Part shown: positions 21,850 through 31,808 of the stretch, in pieces
How the letters are laid out: each line of letters starts with the position of its first letter
Numbering within the stretch: the stretch's first letter is position 1
Source: Artemisia argyi
Taxonomy: Eukaryota; Streptophyta; Magnoliopsida; Asterales; Asteraceae
Assembly: GCA_030686995.1 (NCBI GenBank)
Contig: CM060709.1
Coordinates: 122,356,373-122,420,372, forward strand
Reading direction: 5' to 3'
DNA length: 64,000 bases
The notes under the pieces: model-generated
Told to the model about the DNA's origin: nothing
Seen by the model: only the letters and a program-made list of their open reading frames with translations
Databases searched by the model: none
Made by a program: the position numbers and the translations under genes

Positions 21850-21991
21850 AACCAAAATCTTTGTTTATATTAAACCAAACACCCATTATCTCATACCACC
21901 ACTTCCAAACTCCTACTATTCACTTTACCATCCATCCATACCTACGAATTCTTGGTCCTCCATTCATTTACATTGCAAATCAATTATCATT
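21850..21991 (+). other. Candidate leader exon of ORF A
   Basis: A C/A-rich, ATG-free stretch typical of a plant 5' leader lies between module M3 and donor GTAAGTAT at 21992. The equivalent in Copia-2 is 49785-49974. Confidence 0.45.
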
Positions 21992-22544
21992 GTAAGTATT
22001 CTAAACATGATTACAATCCTGATCTGAGTCTAGGAATTCTATTTCTTGCACAAAAACAAAAACTTGGGGTTATGCATTAACTTGAAAAACTCATGCATAA
22101 GATTAGGTGTTTAATAAAACTAATCATGTTTCCCATAGTTAGGAATTGCATCCTTAATTAGTATAAACATGTTTGCTAAAACACCCCATGTCAAATCCTT
22201 TCAAAAATTTCTCACAAGTAGGAAAAATATTTTTTTCGTCTCACATTGAGAATACAAAATCAAAACATTATGTTTAAAACATCACTTGCATAATGTCTCT
22301 TGAATGCTAAAGGGAATACATAACCAATATGTATTTTCGGGTACATTCAAACGAAGCTACATTGGACTAGGAACGTTTGGGTTATCTTTTGTTTTATAAC
22401 AAAACTTGCATAAAACGATTTTAAAGCATCAAAATGAGTCAAGATAACCGCACCTCCACATTGTTTTCATATAGGCACACACTAGAACATCTACATTATA
22501 ATAGTGGTTTACGTAAACTAAAATGTGAAATTTTGTTGTTCTAG
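21992..22544 (+). other. Candidate intron upstream of ORF A
   Basis: Begins GTAAGTATTC (strong donor) and ends TTTTGTTGTTCTAG (pyrimidine-rich acceptor), 8 bases before the ATG of ORF A. It is T-rich and lacks open frames. Copia-2 has a counterpart (49975-50866) with donor GTAAGTTTTC and acceptor TTTTGTTTAG. Confidence 0.55.
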
Positions 22545-22552
22545 GAATCATC

Positions 22553-23662
22553 ATGCCTCCTCTAACCCACTACGACCACAAGGATACCATTAAGTACCTA
22601 CCAAAACACCACAGAACCAAAGGCCTTACCCCAAACCAAGTAAACGTTTTCAAAGCCCTAGAAAAACACTATGTCCATGAGGGTAGAACCATTGACCCGT
22701 CTTTCCTAGAAGGCACAAACCTTTACGCCGAATTTGCCACAATCAACTTTGAGTGTCTTTTGAATATCGACGAGCCTATTTGTCCTAGGTTCATTCTAGA
22801 GTTCTATGCATCCTCCGTCCTCTCCACGGATGATTATGGTCATATGTCTATCAACTTTAGGGTTAGTAGTCATCAATACTTCTTCACTCTTGAGGAGTTT
22901 GCTCAAATCCTAGGTGTCCCAAACCGTGGTACTTGTCTCTACTCCGACTTACACTCTCTCTCAACTCTTGACAACCTCCAAGACCGTATCCATCCTTATG
23001 ACACACCCCTTGTCTCAAAAGATGTACTCTGTGACCACCTCTTTATTAGGACCACAAACACTAGGAGAACCCGTTCGGGAAATGAGGTCGAAAAGGACCC
23101 ATATGGAATGGAAATGAATGAACTTAAGCCCCAATTCAAGAAATGGGAGGAAGTCCTTAGAGCCAATGTCATTAGCACAATAGGAAACCGAGATCATATC
23201 AACCTTTGCCTTTGCTACATGCTCTACTCCTTGTCCGTTAGGCAACCCTTCAACCTTGCCTACTACATGGCCAAGAGAATGGCCGACATTCCCGTGCATG
23301 GCACAACGGCTATGCCATATGGAATGCTCTTGACCCGTCTCTTTAGGTTCATCTCACCCATTCCACCAACTCCAAATGGTCTTCGTCTTGACTACACTCT
23401 CATTCCACACACCTTTGTCCCACTTAGTGATAAGAGAGTGTACAAATCCCAAGGAAAACGTCCTCATCCTCCTACCTCATCATCATCTTCCTCAATGAGT
23501 GAAGATGACAATTTACCAAACTCTAGGCTCCTACCTCTCGAATACCTATCCCAACTTCCGGATATTCCAAATGAGTCGGCGGAGTTCAAGCAAACAAAAG
23601 GGATGTTCAAGAATCTTGGAAGGTTCCTTGGAAAGCTCAAGAACAAGATTGACCATCAATGA
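22553..23662 (+). CDS. Copia-1 ORF A: accessory (env-like position) protein, plant-transposon-protein domain
   Basis: Intact 369-residue gene from ATG 22553, right after a candidate splice acceptor. Residues ~40-145 form the conserved core: HEGRTIDPSFLEG, NFECLLNIDEPICPRFILEF, then YFFTLEEFAQILGVP. A second conserved part near residues 205-265 has KPQFKKWEEVLRANV, RDHINLCLCYMLY and YGMLLTRLFRF. The C-terminus has a Ser-rich acidic linker and a basic amphipathic tail (GMFKNLGRFLGKLKNKI). I recognise the core as the putative plant transposon protein family found in Copia and other elements. Its position after pol is that of the env-like gene of SIRE elements, but I see no signal peptide or membrane span. 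Homologue: Copia-2 50873-52084. Confidence 0.8.
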   Translation: MPPLTHYDHKDTIKYLPKHHRTKGLTPNQVNVFKALEKHYVHEGRTIDPSFLEGTNLYAEFATINFECLLNIDEPICPRFILEFYASSVLSTDDYGHMSINFRVSSHQYFFTLEEFAQILGVPNRGTCLYSDLHSLSTLDNLQDRIHPYDTPLVSKDVLCDHLFIRTTNTRRTRSGNEVEKDPYGMEMNELKPQFKKWEEVLRANVISTIGNRDHINLCLCYMLYSLSVRQPFNLAYYMAKRMADIPVHGTTAMPYGMLLTRLFRFISPIPPTPNGLRLDYTLIPHTFVPLSDKRVYKSQGKRPHPPTSSSSSSMSEDDNLPNSRLLPLEYLSQLPDIPNESAEFKQTKGMFKNLGRFLGKLKNKIDHQ

Positions 23663-24023
23663 GAGCGAGTGTGTAGGAGTGTTTGGCACTAGGTGCTACT
23701 TGAACAAATTTGGTTGTCTAAACAATGCTTATGATGTGATTGTAGGTTGGTACAATGTTTGATACTATTTGAAACATGTTTCATCTAACTTTGATGCAGG
23801 AAGACAACTTTTAGCAAGTTGTCAAATTTTCAAACTTATAATATTTTCATTAAGTTTAGTGAATATCGCTAGCCCCCGGTCAAAGTCATATGATATGAGT
23901 ATTTACATGTTCATTTTTTGCATTTTCTCACCAGATATGCATTATATTTTTGATTTTAGGAGTTTTCGAAAATCTTGAAAATCGTCTCGCGGGTCAAAAA
24001 CGCGAACTACCATTTTCTGAAGC
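23663..24023 (+). other. Spacer between ORF A and module M4
   Basis: About 360 bp of AT-rich sequence with no conserved frame. Could serve as the 3' UTR of ORF A; no clear terminator motif is recognised. Confidence 0.45.
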
Positions 24024-24162
24024 TCTGGCGGATCTGGCGGTACCCAAAATTAGGTTCCGCCAGTGCAATTTCTGGGAATTCCAGAAATGGCCCAACGGAC
24101 CAGGCGGCACCCTCAAATGGGTTCCGCCTGTGTATTCTGAGGGTGCCGCCAATAGCCTGCAG
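24024..24162 (+). promoter_or_regulatory. Palindromic module M4, upstream of ORF B
   Basis: A longer, two-hairpin version. The first arm pair is CTGGCGGTACC/GGTTCCGCCAG, next comes CTGGGAATTCCAG, and the second arm pair is GGCGGCACCCTC/GAGGGTGCCGCC (exact complements). It ends in CTGCAG like the other modules. It lies ~500 bp upstream of ORF B. Confidence 0.65.
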
Positions 24163-24660
24163 AATTTTTGTCTTCATTTTCACCAATTCAACATCCAAAC
24201 ACCAAAATCCAATCCTTTTAGGTAGAAACCAATTTCTTGCAATGTGTTTAGCATAATAGGGTACTCCTTCTTCCATAAACTTAACCCAAACCAATTCCCG
24301 CCAAAATTCAAAATTTGCCATAACAACCTCAAGGACCCCTCACACATAAAGGAAGGAACCCTTTTAAGGGATCCTTGAAATCCCTGAGATTTATACTACC
24401 ACAAATCCACCAAAACCACTAAGCATTTAGTGCAAAACTTGTCTTCTCACTTCACCATTTTCATTGGATTGACTTCCATGATTTGACAACCCACAATTAG
24501 TTTTCCAAATCATTAGAAACCTCCATTTTTGTATGGACTAACATCAAATCCAAACACTCCTTTCCATAATCCTTCAACACTATAAATTAAGTCATCCTAA
24601 ACACTATCAAATCACACCTTCTTCACCACAATTTCTGAAACTTCTAAACCATTTTTCACC
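24163..24660 (+). promoter_or_regulatory. ORF B upstream region with TATA box
   Basis: ACTATAAATTAAG at 24579-24591 is a good TATA box ~80 bp before the ATG. Copia-2 has ACTATAAATTCCC ~53 bp before its ORF B. The rest is C/A-rich leader-like sequence without a coding frame. Confidence 0.5.
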
Positions 24661-25560
24661 ATGACTAAGTCAACAATCACCTCTCAACCATCAAGACCCA
24701 TCCGGAAAACCGCCCGGATAAGTGTTAAACCACTATGGTCTAATCAACCCATCAACCTAAGCTCCTCATCTTCGGATGAATTCACATCACCTATAAAAAA
24801 TGAACACTTTTGGAACCTTGCATCTCCATCACCATCACCAAATGAACCCAATGAGCTCACTCCACCACCTACTAAATCACCCATTGACCCAAGTTCACCA
24901 AGTGCTCCAACCCAACCATCCAAAACTTCATCACCATCACCATTACCCAAAATGGAACCTATGGAGTTATTTGGGTCTCCTCCCACATCACCACACCCTT
25001 TTGTTCAAGATCTTAATGATCTCCCACCAAGACCTTCACAACCACAACCTTTTTCACCAAAGTCAATTCTTGACCAAAATGAGCATTTTAACCACACCCA
25101 ACCACCACAACAAGTATACCATCAACCCAAACAATTGTTGTTTCACCCCATCTACAATGACATCCATGGTCCTCTTTATGGAGAACCAAACTTTGAAAAC
25201 CATGATCACCAAATTCCACCACATTCTCAAGCCCAAACCTTTGAATCCTTCTTTCCCTCATATGAGGATATACAAAGCATGGTTGAGAACCACCTCCATC
25301 AAGCAATGGAATTTCAAACCACCTTGCTTGACTCAATACCAAACCCATCATCCACCCAAGAACCACAAACCAACCAACCCTCAAACCAAGGAACCAAAAC
25401 CAACCCATTTCCACCCACTCATCCCCATGTTTGCTCAAATTGTGAGCAAATGGGTGCAAGCATCAAAACTTTGCTTCACCAACTACAAGATGAAACCCGG
25501 TTTGCATTCCAACACGTCATAGAACGTTTGGATGCTCTCTCCCACCCAAACAAATCCTAG
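24661..25560 (+). CDS. Copia-1 ORF B: Pro/Ser-rich accessory protein with C-terminal CxxC
   Basis: Intact 299-residue gene. Residues 1-45 are basic and Ser/Thr-rich. Residues ~45-240 are low-complexity Pro/Ser/Gln/Asn/His sequence. The last ~50 residues are ordered: HPHVCSNCEQMGASIKTL, then LQDETRFAFQHVIERLDAL, i.e. a CxxC followed by an amphipathic helix. The Copia-2 counterpart keeps only this pattern (CLCCIHNRTVIFGLRDEI ... FSYIEHLL). Such conservation amid drift suggests the C-terminal CxxC-helix is the functional part. I know no named family for it. No signal peptide or membrane segment is visible. Confidence 0.65.
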   Translation: MTKSTITSQPSRPIRKTARISVKPLWSNQPINLSSSSSDEFTSPIKNEHFWNLASPSPSPNEPNELTPPPTKSPIDPSSPSAPTQPSKTSSPSPLPKMEPMELFGSPPTSPHPFVQDLNDLPPRPSQPQPFSPKSILDQNEHFNHTQPPQQVYHQPKQLLFHPIYNDIHGPLYGEPNFENHDHQIPPHSQAQTFESFFPSYEDIQSMVENHLHQAMEFQTTLLDSIPNPSSTQEPQTNQPSNQGTKTNPFPPTHPHVCSNCEQMGASIKTLLHQLQDETRFAFQHVIERLDALSHPNKS

Positions 25561-26085
25561 ACAACCTTTGGAGGCCGTTTGCCCCAATTTAGGAAACTAG
25601 GCTTTTATTTTTCTTTCTTGGTTATTTTTTTTAAGTTTTTAGAAGTAGAAGAATTTTACCCATTTCTTGTCCTTTGACTTTTATAAGTCAAGATTTTACT
25701 TGGAATGCTAGTTCTTTATACTTACTTTCGTGCATTATTGGTTGATCACTTTTGTGTTGTCATTATGGTTGCAATGTGTGTGGTAACTACAAGCTTGACT
25801 ATATATATCACCAACTAACCATTTTTTTTAGGATCCAAAATCCATGTTTCCCATCTTGGCACTCCTTTTAGGGGGAGTAACAAGCAAGGGGAGCAAGTGC
25901 ATTTTTCCACTTCGCTACTCTACTATTTGTTTCGACAAAAAGGGAGAGAAATATATTAAACTTTCAAAACTTAATATGATTATCATAACTTAAGTAAAAT
26001 AAGTTTAATATTAATTTTTTTTAAGTCTTAAAAACCAAGATTTTGAGAGTTACTTAAAAACAAAGTTTATGTTTTGTCATCAACA
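25561..26085 (+). other. 3' non-coding region of Copia-1
   Basis: AT-rich sequence after ORF B, with a purine-rich word (TTAGGGGGAGTAACAAGCAA near 25868) resembling the real polypurine tract. No gene. Confidence 0.5.
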
Positions 26086-26098
26086 AAAAGGGGGAGAT
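26085..26098 (+). other. Copia-1 polypurine tract
   Basis: AAAAAGGGGGAGAT immediately precedes the 3' LTR. It is identical to the tract before the Copia-2 3' LTR (53795-53808). Confidence 0.9.
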
Positions 26099-27218
26099 TG
26101 TTAATACAAATATTGCCTAAAAACGTTATTTATATTTTATGATCTTCGCTAAATTTTGTTAATGACAAATGTAAACTTTAGTTTCTAAGTAAAACATAAT
26201 CTTAGTTTTAAAGACTTGCATAAACTAGACTTTTGCTACATTTTACATTTCATAAAACACAACACTTTTTATTTTCTAAAAATAGAATTTTCACATCACA
26301 TTTATGCAAGTTTTGTCATTATACATTTATGGAAAGAAATGTGTTTGACTTACTTAGATGTTGCTTGCAAGTTTAGTGTTTGACTTGATATTATGTGATG
26401 TGACATTGTTTGGTTTGCAAGAGTAATGAGATGTGACTTTGTTTGGTTTGCAAGATTTATTGCAAAACCAACTGCAAGCTCGGCGGTACCCTGGAGGTAT
26501 ACGGGCGGAACCCTTTTGAGGGGTCCGCCTGATCCGCCAGACCTGCAGAAGGTTTGGCTATAAATATTGAGCCACAAGTTGAATTTTGCCTCATCATTTT
26601 ACATCATATTTTACACACACATTCATTCTTTCATCTAACCTCTTAACATTTCATATGTGAAGTTTCTTTTTGTAGCAAAGAGATTCACGAGCTTACTAAA
26701 AGTAACAAGTATTCAACACAACGTTGCAAGACTTGTTAGCTTAGCATTGTGTAGACTTGTGTAGTTTACACTTCATTTGATTGTGTATTTTCAGTAGTGA
26801 TCGGTTAGTATTTTAGTCCTCAAAATACAAAGTGTATCGGGAGTAGTTGTACCCTTGTAAAAGAACTAACGGGAGTGGTTGTACCCTTGGTAAAGAACTC
26901 GACATCTAGCTTTGTGTCGGTAAAAGTATAAGCGACGTGTAAGGTTTTCTCCGCCGGTGAAAGGAGCTTGTTGACTAGTGAAAGTAACTCTCGAGTTGGA
27001 TACTCGGGGCGTGGACGTAGGGTAAGGAAAAAGAGTCCTTGTAGCCGAACCACGATAAATACTCGTGTTGTGGTTTGATCGTTTCTTTCATTTACTTGCA
27101 TGTTATATATTGTGTTTGTGTATATATCTTTGATCAAACGGAAAGTTTCAAAGCTAACTTAACAAGTTAAAAAGATTTTAATCGGTAAACTATTCAACCC
27201 CCCTTCTAGTTTTCCACA
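26099..27218 (+). repeat. Copia-1 3' LTR
   Basis: 1120 bp, TGTTAATAC...TTTTCCACA. Contains module M5 (26472-26548) and TATA box (26559-26567). Followed by target duplication GAATC. The reverse-strand open frames at 26350-27137 are LTR sequence. Confidence 0.92.
26472..26548 (+). promoter_or_regulatory. Palindromic module M5 (3' LTR)
   Basis: Same as M1 with three or so changes (for example CTCGGCGG against CCCGACGG); the change restores the GGCGG word found in the other modules. Confidence 0.7.
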
Positions 27219-27223
27219 GAATC

Positions 27224-27540
27224 ATCTCAAATGTCACATATATTATATATTTATGTGGCCAAAGGACGAACAATAGTTACTCTCAAAAAACATTCGTGTG
27301 ACTATAAGGTGTTTACGGTCACTGATATTGACTAATCCAACAACTTGTGCCTAATTTGTCACACATATTCGGGGTTTTGGTCACTCTTTTTCGATGAAAA
27401 AGGCCACGAACTCAACAATGTGACCATATGCCACCTACGGTGGCCGGACCTTTAGTGACACACAACGAAAAAAACGTGTGTGACTATATGCATATCGTCA
27501 CACATTTTTTGCGTGACCAATACAACTTTTTGTACCAGTG
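27224..27540. mobile_element. CACTA-like transposon 3' end
   Basis: The sequence ends CTTTTTGTACCAGTG at 27540, i.e. CACTGGTACAAAAAG on the other strand, a CACTA-type terminus. Inside are repeated GTGTGACTATA, GGTCACT and TTTAGTGACACAC words in both orientations, as expected of subterminal repeats, and GATATGCATATAGTCACAC shared with ~16360. It is continuous with 16345-17408 across the Copia-1 insertion. I could not find the matching CACTG start in the window, so the left end is lost, diverged or further upstream. Confidence 0.6.
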
Positions 27541-27786
27541 CACCCTTCAATTACCTTAAAATCTAGGTCGTGACTCGATGTCCTCATGCGCTTTACAATC
27601 ATTGAATCCACTTCCCATTAAACATTTAACATCTACAAAAAAATAATAAAAAAAAATAAAAAATAAAATAAATATAAAGTCCAGGAATATAGTTAAATTG
27701 AAAGATTGGACACAAGCAGAAAGTTAAATGGTTACATATACTTTTTTTTTACTTGCTTGTGGAATATAAATAAAAAAGAACTCACC
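27541..27786. other. Non-coding AT-rich spacer
   Basis: A-rich sequence, including AAAAAAATAAAAAATAAAA. The end nearest 27786 is the intron side of the HSP70 fragment. Confidence 0.5.
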
Positions 27787-28013
27787 AAAAACAGTGTTTT
27801 TAGGGTTCCTGTTTATTTGATTTTTTGCAGCCTCACCAACCAAAATTTATGTACCATCCGAAGCAACACATGATTGTGTAATATTGTTATTACCTTGTTC
27901 ATTAGGAATCATCTCCACGCGGTTATGTTTATCAAACCATGCAGCCACTGCACACAAGAATATGTTGTTCCAAGATCGATACCAACTGCAGTTCTACCAA
28001 TTGTTTTGGACAT
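27787..28013 (-). pseudogene. HSP70 N-terminal exon fragment
   Basis: On the minus strand, ATG at 28013 begins a frame reading GRTAVGIDLGTTYSCV, the ATP-binding phosphate-1 loop of HSP70 chaperones. A 1-base frameshift follows. The shifted frame then reads NRVEMIPNEQGNN, ITQSCVASDGT, a stop, and ILVGEAAKNQINRNPKNTVF, all HSP70-specific. It ends at GGTGAG, a splice donor. One frameshift and one stop make it a pseudogene; the rest of HSP70 is not in the window. The plus-strand frame 27874-28092 over it is spurious. Confidence 0.8.
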
Positions 28014-28143
28014 CTTGAAACACCTGAAAATTACGAAAGAACGTCTTTACAATTTTGTTATTGATATCATGGATGAGAGAGTTAAGGAGTAACTAATATA
28101 CGTTCTTCAAACCTTTTGATGTTTTAGAGCGACGAGAATGTTT

Positions 28144-28315
28144 TGTTCGTTTAAATAGAATTGTGTTGTAATACGAGTCCAACTCTGTTAACTTTGTTAA
28201 GTACATATTAAAAGATAATCATATATAACAAGAGTCCTATAGTTTATTTTCTCCTTTAAATACTTAAAAAGTTCAAAAATTATTGCATCTCCATTGGACA
28301 CATGTATTATGGTAA
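28144..28315. repeat. Dispersed repeat, copy 1
   Basis: GGAATTGTGTTGTAATACGA-like sequence through TAGTTTATTTTCTCCTTTAA is shared almost identically with 38402-38520. Both copies are later followed by CATCTCCATT-G/A-GACACATGTAT, so they belong to one dispersed element of unknown class. Confidence 0.7.
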
Positions 28316-28836
28316 GTGTGCAAAGCTGACGATGACAAACTTTTGGTTATCTTTTGCGATTTTAGGCACTGACCGGATATGGGGTTTGATTTGCATTACT
28401 GAGTTTGGATGAATTAGGGCTTGTTTACAAAATTAAGTGGTTATGTTTTGAGTGTTTTAATTAGTCACTTAATTAAGAGAGTGTGAAACATTTGTGTCGC
28501 TCCCAATTAAAAAGAATAAGTATTTTGAGCTCACATTTATATCCGTTAAGAACATTTATATCCATTAAGAAGGAATAAGGAAAAATAAACACCTCTTAGG
28601 CTCTTAGGTTGGCGAGTTTTCTATGAATGGCTATTGAACTAAAAGTAGCAAGTTGCTAAAACAAAAAATGTACTTACAAAATAGCGGAAAGAGAGTTTCA
28701 CCTTGCTAAACTAGTAAACTATTCTATCCAATTAAACAAAATTTCCTAATTTATGCTAGAAATCCAATTAGATGATGGTAGTTTTATGTTATTTAAAATT
28801 AGATCCTTTCGAGGCTGATTGAGAGAGAATAAAACT
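28316..28836. other. Non-coding AT-rich sequence
   Basis: No coding frame, RNA gene or transposon end recognised. Confidence 0.5.
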
Positions 28837-29083
28837 TTGTTTATGTAGTTCCATATAAACCAATGGTGGTGTAGACCACCCCGTCGAAGTAATTCATGAG
28901 CTTAGCTGTTAAGGGAACCCGGTCTGCCAAATCGAACAGGTCGAGGAGGCATGAGATTCGGATGCCCGAGAGCTGCCACCAAGTCAAAACATCCTTCCAA
29001 ATTTCAGAAGCAATGGAACATGATAATAAGATGTGATCTTCGGTTTCAATATCATTGTCACATAAAGGACACCGAACAGAATC
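28837..29083 (-). pseudogene. LINE (non-LTR retrotransposon) zf-RVT fragment
   Basis: Minus-strand reading DSVRCPLCDNDIETEDHILL, then SCSIASEIWKDVLTWW and later LTAKLMNYFDGVVYTTI, is the zinc-binding domain that follows reverse transcriptase in plant L1-type LINEs (CPLC...H...C...IW). It is cut at 29083 by an LTR-like sequence starting TGTTACACCCCG. No RT catalytic region is present. Confidence 0.75.
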
Positions 29084-30844
29084 TGTTACACCCCGTGCCC
29101 GATTGGACCAATAATTAAAACTTTTTCGCGGAAAAGACTGACTATAACGGACCTCCTGTTACTCTTTTATAAACTGACAAAAATCTATTACAATTCAGCT
29201 CTTAAAACTATTTTTAAATGAAACTAGACTTAATTGCATTTAAACGACAGGTGGCACGAGTTTTAACGACTTACGATTTAGGAGATATAATTTTTCTAAA
29301 ATCGACAAAATCTAAAAAATACTCCATTTATATTCTGACAGAAGCATATGGCCATATGCTGAAATTCCATATGCTCATATGCTAGCCATATGCCCCTTTA
29401 CTAAAACCCTGACGCAACCATATAACCATATGCTGAAAATACCATTTGGCTATATTATGGTCATAAACCCTTATACAAAATCTCTAAGACAGCCATATGA
29501 CCATATACTGAAAATACTATATGGCCATCTGGGGCGTGCAGAAAACTTTATAAAAAACAATACTTTACACCTTTTTCTGGAAACCATACTTCCGATTCTC
29601 GAAAGTTTAAGAAACTTTCCAGAAATCATTAACATAACAAAATACATCGTTTTCACAAGCGCTTTAATTTTGGCAAGTCTCTTCCGGATCTGGCCGGCCG
29701 GCCTACTACGAGCACCTGTAGGGATTAGTATGTGAGACCGCGATCCACAAACTGACGCATGGGACTCACCCTTTACTTGGGAATAGAGAGGAGAAACGTA
29801 GCATGTCACAAGAGCGAGGCGAGGTTTGGAACTCTACTGCGAGAGGGACGCCTCGCGAGCTGGGCTATAACCAAGCTGCCAACCAATAAAGCAAGCACCT
29901 TCATGGACTAAGACCGTTGAAGCTCCGTTAGCACCTTAAGGCTGTCTTTATCCTATTGTCTCGCTTTCGCTATTTCTTGCAAAAAAAAATAAACGACAAG
30001 GGGGGGGGGGGGGGGGGGGGAAGCATTCGCAGTCTAAATGACCCATGAACATATATTTCACGGGGTTTGCCAAACGCCCGTTTTTTACCCTTTTTCAAAC
30101 ACAGCATAACCATAACACCTTTAATCATAAAACCAATACTTTAACATGGACCAAACACTCATTTAACATTCAAAACCTTGACAAATTTAATCCACGGCCA
30201 TTGACTCGTTTAAATCCCAAAATGGGTATAAATAAGTCCTAATCCAAACATCCCTTTAAATCATTGATATACACTTTAACCCGTTACCATAACAACCATT
30301 TGACATACATAACTTTAACAACAAAGACATAACGTTGACTCACTACAACCCATTTAAAGACTCACGAGGGCATCAACTATGAATTCAAGCTCGATATTCT
30401 ACCTAAGCTCCTACTTACTTTCAAACCTTCTAACATTAAATCTTCTAATCCTTAAGTCTTAATCCAAGCTATAACACTTCCATAAGAACCTACAAAAACG
30501 TTATCAACTATAACGGCAAGCTTTCGCTTAGTAAGTAAAACGGGTATAACATAATGTCGTAAGTCATTCACACATTACGCATCATAAACCATTAATCCAT
30601 CACAACAATAATCATTAACACATACCTATAATCACTTGAGTATCACCATTCTATCTCAACAATACCTAAACACACTTTAACTTAATACCATACGTGTACT
30701 TAAAAACCTACCAATATCGTACGTGTACTTAAAAACGTACCAATATCGTATGCATACTTTCAAATTCATCACTTATCATCACAAACTTAGTTTGAACATA
30801 AAAAGTCCACATCATCTGCCATGTGTACATGCCACATCGTGACA
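29084..30844. mobile_element. Gypsy-like LTR remnant
   Basis: TGTTACACCCCGTGCCCG is typical of the 5' end of plant Gypsy LTRs and abruptly interrupts the LINE fragment. The region has internal ~60-bp repeats built on CCATATGACCATATGCTGAA (29344-29530) and GTACGTGTACTTAAAAA repeats near 30700. I found no partner LTR, no primer site and no matching target duplication, so the right boundary is a guess. Confidence 0.4.
29690..29985. other. GC-rich block of different composition, possible organellar insert
   Basis: Between AT-rich LTR-like sequence lies ~300 bp near 50% GC starting at GGCCGGCCGGCC, with words such as GCGAGGCGAGG and CTCGCGAGCTGGGC and no coding frame. Composition and wording recall plant mitochondrial DNA. 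A run of G follows (30000-30020). Assignment as a nuclear mitochondrial insert is only a suspicion. Confidence 0.3.
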
Positions 30845-31246
30845 TTCCCCATCATTAAGTGTCATGTTGGATTTCTTTTAGCCAGTGATCTGTTGGGTGC
30901 TTATTCCATTTTTTTTAATGTAAAGAATATGTATTTTGATTTTAATGCAGTCAAAGTTTATATTTATTTTATAGAAGCTTATTAAGCAAATGAAATAAAC
31001 AAGAGAAAAGCATTTGAAACTAATAATCGACAGGTTATAAAGATTCCAACACAAACAATATTGTTATCACAAAATTAGTTATTGCATTTATTAACACCAA
31101 ATGTTTGATTCAATTGTCTATAAAAGAGGTGACAAAACAAATCACATTCCAGAACATAACATTATTTAAGTTACCAAAAGCAACAAGATTCAAGAATTCA
31201 TTTAGAAATCAAAAGCCATATCACCACCAGATGCATTCCTTCACTA
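30845..31246. other. Non-coding sequence
   Basis: AT-rich, no coding frame. It may be the 3' UTR side of the minus-strand exon at 31247. Confidence 0.4.
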
Positions 31247-31453
31247 TCACATGAGAATCGATTCTCCCTTTTCACATAACCTCTGTGATGGACGTCTCAT
31301 CCTAGTAGTTCTTCTAAGCTGCTGACTTTGTTGAGTAGTAGCATTATCAACATTTGCAGGTTCCAATGGCTGAGTCACATGATCATCAACATTTGCAGGT
31401 TCTACATTAGCAGGTTCGTCAATATAGACAGATTCCCCATTAGCATGTTCATC
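31247..31453 (-). pseudogene. Terminal exon fragment with EPANV repeats and RRTTRMRRPSQRL tail
   Basis: A minus-strand frame after acceptor GATTACAG reads DEHANGESVYIDEPANVEPA, further EPANVD copies, and QLRRTTRMRRPSQRL, ending GESILM and a stop. The Thr/Arg-rich tail resembles the linker after integrase in Copia polyproteins, but no catalytic domain is seen, and it may belong to another transposon gene. The family is unknown. Confidence 0.4.
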
Positions 31454-31808
31454 CTGTAATCGTACAAACACTTAGATCTAACTGATGAAAAAGTAGGTTG
31501 CTGGAATTTCAACTTCACCCAGATTTGTATAGTTGAAAGATATAAAGATAGTAAGAGTAAACCATGGTTTTTCACAAAGCGTTCTTCATTAATGTTTGAT
31601 TGTGTGATATACTTCTTTAGGTGAACACTTAGCAGGTTCAGTAACAAAGGAAAAACTCAAGTTAACTGTTAGTAGATATGCTAGAAATGAAATCCATTAT
31701 GAGGAACCCAACAACTATTGTAGAAACTGATGTATATAGCTTTTGGTAACTTGCGAAAGTAATATAGCATCTTACACTCCTTTGGCAAGTCAATGTATAT
31801 ATGAATAA

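Larger units (their letters stand above)
17414..27218 (+). mobile_element. Copia-1: SIRE/Maximus-like Copia element with two accessory genes
   Basis: Bounded by TGTTAAAAC...TTTTCCACA with a perfect 5-bp target duplication GAATC (17409-17413, 27219-27223). The two 1.12-kb LTRs differ at only a few positions, so insertion is fairly recent. Order: LTR, primer site, gag, protease plus pre-integrase, a large deletion removing integrase and most of reverse transcriptase, RNase H, ORF A, ORF B, purine tract, LTR. The long gag with zinc knuckle and coiled coil, and extra genes after pol, fit the SIRE/Maximus lineage. It cannot move on its own. Confidence 0.9.

Noticed and set aside
22553..23662. Calling ORF A a true envelope glycoprotein
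   Set aside because: No signal peptide, membrane span or cleavage site is visible; only its position after pol is env-like.
24744..25522. Long alternative frames across ORF B (also 52713-53263 across the second ORF B)
   Set aside because: Low-complexity Pro/Ser/His codons open several frames at once; only the frame with the conserved CxxC end and upstream TATA box is shared by both families.
27874..28092. 72-codon plus-strand frame
   Set aside because: The informative reading is on the minus strand, where HSP70 motifs are found.
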